Made by a program: the position numbers and the translations under genes. Of a DNA stretch of 17,843 nt, positions 9,017 to 13,613 are shown piece by piece. Position 1 is the stretch's first letter, and the number at the start of each line of letters is the position of its first letter. Source of the DNA: DASRAJ01 sp039920305. GTDB lineage: Bacteria > Bacteroidota > Bacteroidia > Chitinophagales > UBA10324. The DNA lies in the NCBI GenBank assembly GCA_039920305.1, contig JBDSEA010000074.1, positions 1-17,843 of the forward strand, written 5' to 3'. The notes beneath the pieces were generated by a model. That model did no database searches, was not told the origin of the DNA, and saw only the letters and a program-made list of their open reading frames with translations.

Positions 9017-9106
9017 TGGCGGAGAGGGAGGGATTCGAACCCCCGGTACCTTTTACAGCACACCTGATTTCGAATCAGGCACATTCGACCACTCTGACAC
9101 CTCTCC
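9017..9106 (-). tRNA. tRNA-Ser(CGA)
   Basis: On the minus strand the acceptor stem GGAGAGG pairs with CCTCTCC, followed by G73 and an encoded CCA. The anticodon arm CCTGA-TTCGAAA-TCAGG gives anticodon CGA (reads UCG). A long variable arm (about TGTGCTGTAAAAGGTACC) and the T arm GGGGG-TTCGAAT-CCCTC make it a normal type II serine tRNA. It lies 16 bp after the stop of the 9123-9629 gene, so the two may share a transcript. Confidence 0.95.
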
Positions 9107-9122
9107 ATGATGGAAGAAAATT

Positions 9123-9629
9123 CTATCGCGCTTCAGAAATCTTCCCGTCTTCGCCGAACTTATAGATACCGGCATTACCCTCAAGGTCATACATTTTTAC
9201 AGTGCCGTTTCCGGGAAACTCTACGGCAGACACCCCGGTGAAATCGGTCCATTCCTTATAGAGCGTTTCAAAGTCAGCCTTTTTGAAAACCTTTACTTCA
9301 ATTGTTTGAGCTGAGGTTTTACTTGCTACGATCACTTCTGGCTTTCCATCATTTTCAATATCTTTTTCACCCACCTGTACAAACTTTGTATTATCAATAG
9401 GATCACAAAAGTCATATTGCTTTCCATTCTTCCCCATGATCACATGAATACCCTCCTCAGACTTATAAACCAGAAAAATACCAGAGCCATCTTTTAATTT
9501 CAGGTTGGGTTGCTTTGCGCTTTTCGGAACTAAAGAAATGGTGATGGGTAATCCCTTGATAATATCCTGGGATAAAGCAACCTTGGTTGTTATTGTGATA
9601 AGCAAGAGGGAAATCAATACTTTTTTCAT
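9123..9629 (-). CDS. Secreted hypothetical protein with a calcium-loop-like motif
   Basis: 168 residues, ATG at 9629. The N-terminus MKKVLISLLLITITTKVALS is a clear signal peptide, with cleavage likely before Q21. The mature part is about 148 residues, probably mostly beta. A DIENDGKPEVIVAS stretch resembles the DxDxDG calcium loop of FG-GAP/VCBS repeats, but only one copy is seen. I do not recognise a named family. It is probably periplasmic or surface-exposed. It sits between the 20-bp tRNA-derived repeat, which lies 54 bp upstream of its ATG, and tRNA-Ser(CGA) downstream. That puts it just outside the putative integrated segment. Confidence 0.8.
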   Translation of the reverse strand: MKKVLISLLLITITTKVALSQDIIKGLPITISLVPKSAKQPNLKLKDGSGIFLVYKSEEGIHVIMGKNGKQYDFCDPIDNTKFVQVGEKDIENDGKPEVIVASKTSAQTIEVKVFKKADFETLYKEWTDFTGVSAVEFPGNGTVKMYDLEGNAGIYKFGEDGKISEAR

Positions 9630-9683
9630 TGAAAAGTTTTCATCGCAATTTCAAAAACAAGACCAAACAAAATAATTCTTTGA

Positions 9684-9703
9684 AGTTTGCGGAGAGAGTG
9701 GGA
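9684..9703 (-). repeat. Displaced copy of the tRNA-Ser(GGA) 3' end (att-like direct repeat, distal copy)
   Basis: AGTTTGCGGAGAGAGTGGGA at 9684-9703 is identical to 11151-11170. The latter covers the last 14 bases of tRNA-Ser(GGA) plus 6 flanking bases. Similarity stops sharply on both sides. The rest of the tRNA is absent here, so this is a fragment and not a tRNA gene. Confidence 0.8.
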
Positions 9704-9746
9704 CTATTCCTTTTCCATCCACCTCGTTTATTTTCAGGGATTTCTG

Positions 9747-9787
9747 TTTTCTCACTTGCCTTGTTTTCTCACTTTCATTTCTCACTT
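9747..9787. repeat. Three spaced copies of TTTTCTCACTT
   Basis: TTTTCTCACTT occurs at 9747-9757 and 9764-9774. TTTCTCACTT, one T shorter, occurs at 9778-9787. Start-to-start spacing is 17 and 14 bases. The spacers differ (GCCTTG and TCA), so this is not a simple tandem repeat. Function unknown. Confidence 0.65.
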
Positions 9788-9882
9788 AACGGTGCCCTGT
9801 GATTGTATCTCGCAGGACATTACAGCTTGTTGATGTTACCCGGTATGTGATTTTTTCTTCGGCAAGAGTTTGTGCACAACCC

Positions 9883-9901
9883 GCTCACGCTTTGCGTGGG
9901 C
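9883..9901. repeat. Hairpin downstream of hicA
   Basis: GCTCACGC-TTT-GCGTGGGC forms an 8-bp stem with one T-G wobble and a 3-base loop. It lies about 54 bases beyond the hicA stop on the minus strand. No T tract follows on that strand, so it is not a standard intrinsic terminator, though it could still protect or end the transcript. Confidence 0.5.
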
Positions 9902-9954
9902 TAATTCTATTTCAGCATCTTGATTTTAACCGCTGGCGGATGAGTTGATGGAAT

Positions 9955-10182
9955 TTAATCATTGGGAAAAAAAGGATATGGAAACGGAACGCCCAAAGCT
10001 TTACAAGCTTCGCTTACAGTGAAAGATTTCACCGGCTTTTCATTAATCGGAGTATCCATATAAAACGCCTCTGCTGCATCAGGGTGCGTCATTTTTATGG
10101 CGGTTGAACGGCGATGATCATCGATAATATCTACTTCACATCCATTCCTTGTCAACCAGTCATACAAATCCTGTCTGGTCAT
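9955..10182 (-). CDS. HicA-like toxin component (small, putative mRNA interferase)
   Basis: 75 residues, ATG at 10182 directly after the upstream stop (TAAATG), so translation is probably coupled to the HicB-like gene. The size, the start MTRQDLYDWLTRNGCEV and the DDHRR stretch with H23 fit the small alpha-beta HicA fold, in which a His at about this position is catalytic. The rest diverges from textbook HicA, and the C-terminal part (SFTVSEACKALGVPFP) is not typical. The call rests mainly on its HicB-like partner and gene arrangement. It could instead be an uncharacterised partner protein. Confidence 0.55.
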   Translation of the reverse strand: MTRQDLYDWLTRNGCEVDIIDDHRRSTAIKMTHPDAAEAFYMDTPINEKPVKSFTVSEACKALGVPFPYPFFPND

Positions 10183-10431
10183 TTAAGCAAAGGCAAGATT
10201 GTGATTTTCTTTACGAATCATCCCAGGTGATATTCCTTCTCTATCAAAAGATAAATCTCCTTCATGCTCAAACACTACCTTCACGGTTCTCACCAGATTG
10301 GTTAATGCCTCAGCTTCGGTTTCACCTTCAGCCATAATATTTTTGAACTGTGCAAAAAAAGCAGTGTACCCCCCTGCGGCTTCATCTTTCACGAATACAG
10401 CAGTAAGGCTGAACATTTCGTTGGTTTCCAT
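10183..10431 (-). CDS. HicB-like antitoxin
   Basis: 82 residues, ATG at 10431. The core GGYTAFFAQFKNIMAEGETE followed by AEALTNLVRTVKVVFEHE matches the HicB half-RNase-H fold, in which the antitoxin binds HicA. The C-terminus is short (about 25 residues after the fold) and shows no clear helix-turn-helix or ribbon-helix-helix, which many HicB proteins use for autoregulation. It is the first gene of a two-gene unit with the HicA-like ORF. A -7-type box and repeated GTAC motifs lie upstream. No strong ribosome-binding site is visible. Confidence 0.75.
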   Translation of the reverse strand: METNEMFSLTAVFVKDEAAGGYTAFFAQFKNIMAEGETEAEALTNLVRTVKVVFEHEGDLSFDREGISPGMIRKENHNLAFA

Positions 10432-10458
10432 TTATTTTGGGTTGTGGTGAACAGTTAA

Positions 10459-10483
10459 GTACACAATAGTACTGAAATTGTAC
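10459..10483 (-). promoter_or_regulatory. Candidate operator: three phased GTAC motifs upstream of hicB
   Basis: GTAC occurs at 10459-10462, 10469-10472 and 10480-10483, spaced about one helical turn apart. The outer pair extends to GTACA/TGTAC, and the middle one is the palindrome AGTACT. They lie just downstream of the TACATTTG box, around the expected transcription start, which suits a repressor site. Function is inferred. Confidence 0.35.
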
Positions 10484-10491
10484 CAAATGTA
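10484..10491 (-). promoter_or_regulatory. Bacteroidota-type -7 box for hicBA
   Basis: On the minus strand this reads TACATTTG, a full match to TAnnTTTG. It lies about 53 bases before the hicB ATG. No TTG is found at the usual -33 spacing, so the promoter would be weak or regulated. Confidence 0.4.
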
Positions 10492-10516
10492 TTTCCAAAA
10501 GTAAAGCATAAGTATT

Positions 10517-10543
10517 GCAATATTGTATCAAATATGATATTGC
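10517..10543. repeat. Inverted repeat GCAATAT-N13-ATATTGC upstream of hicB
   Basis: Perfect 7-bp arms at 10517-10523 and 10537-10543. It lies between the end of the 10566 ORF and the hicB promoter box. It could be a regulator site or a weak 3' hairpin of the upstream gene. Confidence 0.45.
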
Positions 10544-10565
10544 CGCTTTAAAAAGGAACGATGAT

Positions 10566-10937
10566 CTACAAGCCAAGTGTTTCAGATCTAATCCGCGGAC
10601 GATAGAAATTCCACTTTGAGCCTCGCCCGGATCCATCCACCTTCACCCTTTTTCTTGTGTGCGGCATAATATTGTATATCTCAGCTTTGTTGGTTCGGTA
10701 AAGAGCTCCGTTTTCCTGCCATACCTGTATCTGTACCGAATACTGATCGATTAAATAATCTGATTTATTTTCAATTGTTACAGAAAACCAGTTATAACCG
10801 CCTAAATTTTTTGGTGATGACCTGCCGGTTAATACTACATAGGTGTTGATGTTATCCCGGACCACTTCCTTTTTTGTTTCCCTTTCAACCCTTCTTCTTT
10901 CATCTTCCGCCTTAATATATGCATCAGCATCTTCCAC
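10566..10937 (-). CDS. Hypothetical extracytoplasmic domain protein (likely 3' part of a frameshifted gene)
   Basis: 123 residues if started at the GTG at 10937; no ATG is available before the conserved-looking part. The frame stays open upstream to about 11034, encoding a Pro/Thr/Gln-rich linker (FDPRNNPSTEYPTPPAQTQS and on). That linker reads like protein, so GTG is probably not the true start. A charged helix (AEDERRRVERETKKEVV) follows, then a beta-rich domain (YNWFSVTIENKSDYLIDQYS and on) resembling FxLYD-like domains. In the other frame the sequence upstream encodes a membrane anchor (11030-11113). The intact product would be about 182 residues: anchor, linker, domain. Confidence 0.6.
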   Translation of the reverse strand: MEDADAYIKAEDERRRVERETKKEVVRDNINTYVVLTGRSSPKNLGGYNWFSVTIENKSDYLIDQYSVQIQVWQENGALYRTNKAEIYNIMPHTRKRVKVDGSGRGSKWNFYRPRIRSETLGL

Positions 10938-11113
10938 TGGGGGCTTCTGTGATTGGGTTTGAGCAGGCGGGGTGGGATATTCAGTGGAAGGATTATTCCT
11001 GGGATCAAACGTGGATGTCGGAGTAAAGGATTCATGGTGTTAAAGAAATTGGCAACACCCAGAATAACAATCAAAGCCAAGCCGCCGTAAATTACTATGT
11101 CTTCGGGCAGCAT
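10566..11113 (-). pseudogene. Apparent one-base frameshift: membrane anchor separated from its linker and beta domain
   Basis: From the ATG at 11113 the frame encodes MLPEDIVIYGGLALIVILGV plus ANFFN, a good single membrane segment. It then degrades into a shadow of the other frame. The second frame becomes protein-like immediately after an in-frame TAA at about 11037-11039, and runs on to 10566. One extra base near TTTAAC (about 11036-11041) would join the two parts into one ORF of about 182 residues. The site is not a classic -1 slippery heptamer. A mutation or an assembly error is more likely than programmed frameshifting. Confidence 0.5.
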
Positions 11114-11150
11114 TGCCGGCAAGGTGAACTTGTGAGGAGGGTTCTGTAGT

Positions 11151-11170
11151 AGTTTGCGGAGAGAGTGGGA
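11151..11170 (-). repeat. att-like direct repeat, proximal copy inside the tRNA-Ser(GGA) 3' end
   Basis: Identical to 9684-9703. It covers the last 14 bases of the tRNA gene and 6 bases beyond it. tRNA 3' ends are the usual attB sites of tyrosine recombinases. Confidence 0.8.
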
Positions 11171-11244
11171 TTCGAACCCACGATACCCTTTTGGAGTATA
11201 CACACTTTCCAGGCGTGCTCCTTCGGCCACTCGGACATCTCTCC
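11157..11244 (-). tRNA. tRNA-Ser(GGA)
   Basis: On the minus strand the acceptor stem GGAGAGA pairs with TCTCTCC, followed by G73. No CCA is encoded. The anticodon arm CACGC-CTGGAAA-GTGTG (one G-T pair) gives anticodon GGA (reads UCC/UCU). A long variable arm (about TATACTCCAAAAGGGTAT) and a GTGGG-TTCGAAT-CCCAC T arm are present. It lies 62 bp downstream of tatD on the same strand. Confidence 0.95.
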
Positions 11245-11306
11245 CAAAATATTCCTGGTTATCAGTTATTAATTTTATTGCAAAGGTCTTATAAATTTTT
11301 ACGGCT

Positions 11307-12086
11307 TCAAAGAAGCAGCTTAAAAACTCTGATCGCATTTTCAGTGGTGATCCTGGCTACCTCTTCTTCAGGGACGTTTTTGATCTCTGAAATTTTCTTT
11401 ACTATAATTTTCAAGTAGCTGCTTTCATTTCTTTTCCCTCTGAATGGTGCAGGAGCAAGGTAGGGTGAATCAGTTTCCAGAACGATGTGAGAGAGCGGAA
11501 TATCTTTCAGCACTTTATCAAGTCCTGAATTTCTGAATGTAATTACCCCGCCGATTCCGAGATAAAAACCCATATCTGTTATTTGTCTTGCCTCGCTTGA
11601 ATTTCCTGAAAAGCAGTGAAAAATTCCTGTCAGGCTTTCATCCTTATTCTTTTTGATCATTTCAATACAATCACCAAGCGCTTCGCGGCTATGGATAATT
11701 AAAGGCAGACGAAGCTGCTTTGCCCAGATAATATGCTGTTGAAAATTTTCCTTTTGTTCAGCCATGAAAGTCTTATCCCAGTAAAAATCAAGTCCTGTTT
11801 CACCAATGCCATAAAACGTATGTAACTTTTCTTGAAATAATAATTTTTCAATGGAATGGAGTTCTTCATTCCAGTTTTCTTTTACTGAACAAGGGTGTAA
11901 TCCCATCATCGGGTAAAGGGAACATGGATGTTGCCGGCAAAGGGAGAGCATGGAACCTATCGAGGAAGAATCTATATTGGGAAGCATGAAAAATTTCACT
12001 CCCGCCACTTCTGCTCTCTCCAGCATTTCATTCAAATCCTGCTCGAATTCAGCGGCATAAAGGTGGCAATGAGTATCAATTAACAT
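11307..12086 (-). CDS. tatD: TatD-family metal-dependent hydrolase/deoxyribonuclease
   Basis: 259 residues, full length, ATG at 12086. It is a TIM-barrel amidohydrolase-type protein with all expected metal ligands visible: H6 and H8 in DTHCHL, E96 in GETGLDFYWD, H132 in IIHSRE, H157 in FHCFSG and D206 in ETDSPYL. The TatD family has 3'-5' exonuclease activity on DNA and is linked to DNA repair or degradation; Bacteroidota members are not well studied. It is divergent from the 12168 gene across 81 bp, with promoter boxes facing both ways. tRNA-Ser(GGA) follows on the same strand. Confidence 0.95.
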   Translation of the reverse strand: MLIDTHCHLYAAEFEQDLNEMLERAEVAGVKFFMLPNIDSSSIGSMLSLCRQHPCSLYPMMGLHPCSVKENWNEELHSIEKLLFQEKLHTFYGIGETGLDFYWDKTFMAEQKENFQQHIIWAKQLRLPLIIHSREALGDCIEMIKKNKDESLTGIFHCFSGNSSEARQITDMGFYLGIGGVITFRNSGLDKVLKDIPLSHIVLETDSPYLAPAPFRGKRNESSYLKIIVKKISEIKNVPEEEVARITTENAIRVFKLLL

Positions 12087-12105
12087 ATTTAGGTTCCTTA
12101 GAAGC

Positions 12106-12113
12106 CAAAATTA
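12106..12113 (-). promoter_or_regulatory. -7 box for tatD
   Basis: On the minus strand it reads TAATTTTG, a match to TAnnTTTG, 19 bases before the tatD ATG. That implies a leader of roughly a dozen bases. No clear -33 TTG is seen. Confidence 0.4.
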
Positions 12114-12121
12114 GGAAGCTG

Positions 12122-12151
12122 TTGAACAGGTTTCTTAAAACATTATCTTTG
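12122..12151 (+). promoter_or_regulatory. Bacteroidota-type promoter for the 12168 gene
   Basis: TTG at 12122-12124, a 19-base spacer, and TATCTTTG at 12144-12151. This fits the Bacteroidota primary sigma consensus (TTG, about 19-21 bases, TAnnTTTG). Transcription would start near 12158, about 10 bases before the TTG start codon. Confidence 0.6.
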
Positions 12152-12167
12152 AAAGTAAATAAACCCA

Positions 12168-12818
12168 TTGAAAAAACTAATTCTCCTTGTATGTTATACC
12201 TCTGCAATGCATCCGGTAATTGCACAAGATCAAAATCTTTTAGTGCCGGCAATAGTTAAAAACCGTATCATTAAAATTGATTTCTTTTCCCCTCTCACCG
12301 GCAATACTACTCTGGGATATGAGCAGGTTTTGGCAAACAGTATCACACTTACCGGGGATATTGGTATCATCGGCGCGAGCCTTGCGCCAATGAGCAGTCA
12401 TGCAAAAGGAATATTTGTAGAAGCAGGTACAAAATTTTATTTCTCACCCGATTATTTGATAGATGGAATGAAGCGGTTCAATGATTTTCAGGGTACCTAC
12501 TTTAGTCCGCAGATCATTTACAGTGGATTCGGGTTTGATTATAACACGGTGAGTTATAAGACTGATCGCGGGGTAAATAATTCTTTTGCACTAATGCTTG
12601 AGTTTGGAAAGCAATGGATCCTGGTTAAGACCCTTGCGCTTGATTTTCACGCCGGAATAGGATACGGATGGTCTCAGATATATGCTCCTGATTATTCCGG
12701 TGGCATTAATTATGACCTGAATTTCCTGGTACCGTATAAATTCAGTCATGTGCAGGTATCCAATGATTATCCTCTCGCAATAAATGCCGGCTTTAAAGTC
12801 GGTATATTGCTCAAATAA
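12168..12818 (+). CDS. Secreted outer-membrane-like hypothetical protein (TTG start)
   Basis: 216 residues. The start must be TTG at 12168: an in-frame TAA lies at 12156-12158, and the next Met would cut the signal peptide. From TTG the protein begins MKKLILLVCYTSAMHPVIAQ, a good signal peptide. The mature part has alternating amphipathic strands and many aromatic and Gly residues (TTLGYEQVLANSITLTGDIG; FYFSPDYLIDG; HAGIGYGWSQIY; AINAGFKVGILLK). That fits a small outer-membrane beta-barrel of roughly eight strands, similar in style to Bacteroidota DUF3575-type proteins. No specific function is recognised. Its stop directly abuts the stop of the convergent deacetylase gene. Confidence 0.75.
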   Translation: MKKLILLVCYTSAMHPVIAQDQNLLVPAIVKNRIIKIDFFSPLTGNTTLGYEQVLANSITLTGDIGIIGASLAPMSSHAKGIFVEAGTKFYFSPDYLIDGMKRFNDFQGTYFSPQIIYSGFGFDYNTVSYKTDRGVNNSFALMLEFGKQWILVKTLALDFHAGIGYGWSQIYAPDYSGGINYDLNFLVPYKFSHVQVSNDYPLAINAGFKVGILLK

Positions 12819-13442
12819 TTAATCAGTAGAAAGCCTCTCGAATGAAAAATTTTGTTGCGAGAAATGCTCAAGTACGCGTGGCAAAGCATATTGAATCCGG
12901 TTTGCTGCTTTCTTGCTGTCGTGAAAAACAATGATAGATCCCTGCACGGTATTGTCAAGTACATTCTTCAGCACCCGGTGTTTTGTAATGGAAATATCGA
13001 AATCACCGCTCAGCACATCCCACATAATTACTTTATAGCGGATCATCAATGTTCGCATTTGTAATCTTGTGATGCGGCCGTAAGGCGGACGGAATAATTT
13101 GCTTCTCACCACCTGGTCGCACTTTACTACATCTTTCAAATAGTTTTTTGTGCTGGTTTGCCACCCGTTTACATGCTTATAAGTATGATTTCCTATGGCA
13201 TGACCCTCTTTGCGAATCCTTGAAACCAGTTCAGGATTGCGTTCTGCATTTTGTCCTACGAGAAAAAAAGTTGCCTTTGCGGAGAATTTATTCAGGTCAT
13301 TCAATACCCCCTCGGTTATTCCCGGTGTGGGTCCATCATCAAAGGAAAGGTAAATTTTTTTTTCATCTGAAGGTAAACTCCACACCTGATTAGGATAGAT
13401 GCGCTTCAGCAGTTCAGGGGTTTTGATAAAATACATACTCAT
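12819..13442 (-). CDS. Polysaccharide deacetylase (NodB domain) family protein
   Basis: 207 residues. NodB motifs are in order: SFDDGP (D35, D36), GNHTYKH (H86, H90), RPPYG (118-122), WDVLSGDFD (141-149) and IVFHDS (H174). The metal triad and catalytic residues are therefore intact. The family removes acetyl groups from N-acetylated sugars such as peptidoglycan GlcNAc or surface polysaccharide; the substrate is unknown. There is no obvious signal peptide, so it may be cytoplasmic or exported another way. The ATG at 13442 is used; a second in-frame ATG two codons later has AGG six bases before it and is equally plausible. It converges on the 12168 gene with no bases between the stops. Confidence 0.92.
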   Translation of the reverse strand: MSMYFIKTPELLKRIYPNQVWSLPSDEKKIYLSFDDGPTPGITEGVLNDLNKFSAKATFFLVGQNAERNPELVSRIRKEGHAIGNHTYKHVNGWQTSTKNYLKDVVKCDQVVRSKLFRPPYGRITRLQMRTLMIRYKVIMWDVLSGDFDISITKHRVLKNVLDNTVQGSIIVFHDSKKAANRIQYALPRVLEHFSQQNFSFERLSTD

Positions 13443-13599
13443 CCTAATGATCCTGTCAGCGTATGACGTTTACATTGAAAAGTTATTTGAATAAAAAGGA
13501 AAATTTGATTTCGCTTACAAAAGTGGTAGTATAATTTTCAGCAATATTGATTTTAATTCTTAAGATTTGAACAGCGCTGTGTTCCCGGCGATTGACTTT

Positions 13600-13607
13600 T
13601 ACCTTTG
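13600..13607 (+). promoter_or_regulatory. -7 box just before gltX, suggesting a leaderless transcript
   Basis: TACCTTTG, a full TAnnTTTG match, ends 6 bases before the gltX ATG at 13614. If used, transcription would begin at about the start codon. No TTG lies at the usual -33 spacing. Confidence 0.4.
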
Positions 13608-13613
13608 CGGGCT

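Larger units (their letters stand above)
9630..9954. other. Gene-free stretch with tRNA fragment, short repeats and a hairpin
   Basis: No supportable ORF was found on either strand. It holds the tRNA-Ser fragment (9684-9703), three copies of a TTTTCTCACTT-type repeat (9747-9787) and a GC-rich hairpin (9883-9901). It separates hicA from the secreted hypothetical gene. Confidence 0.6.
9684..11170. mobile_element. Putative tRNA-Ser-targeted integration remnant carrying HicBA (no integrase)
   Basis: The segment is bracketed by perfect 20-bp direct repeats, one of which is the 3' end of tRNA-Ser(GGA). It extends from the tRNA 3' side, as expected when an element integrates at a tRNA and rebuilds the tRNA end. 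Inside are a HicB/HicA-like pair, a frameshifted membrane-anchored gene and about 250 bp with no gene. No recombinase, transposase or replication gene is seen, so this would be a decayed or deleted element, or a partial tRNA duplication. The repeat is observed; the mobility is inferred. Confidence 0.4.

Noticed and set aside
9691..9710. A third tRNA gene near 9690
   Set aside because: Only the 3' acceptor end and flank match; there is no anticodon arm or T loop after 9703.
9704..9954. Decayed transposase or integrase between the tRNA fragment and hicA
   Set aside because: Short translated stretches on the minus strand gave no recognisable recombinase motif and are broken by stops.
11034..11048. 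Programmed -1 frameshift at TTTAAC
   Set aside because: The codon phasing does not give an X-XXY-YYZ slippery heptamer, so a simple mutation or sequencing error is more likely.
10835..11338. 167-codon open frame running through tRNA-Ser(GGA)
   Set aside because: It reads across the tRNA and, after the membrane segment, is a shadow of the other frame. Only the piece from the ATG at 11113 to about 11036 looks like real protein.
13605..13607. TTG as the gltX start
   Set aside because: It overlaps the likely -7 box, and the ATG at 13614 gives the usual GltX N-terminus.
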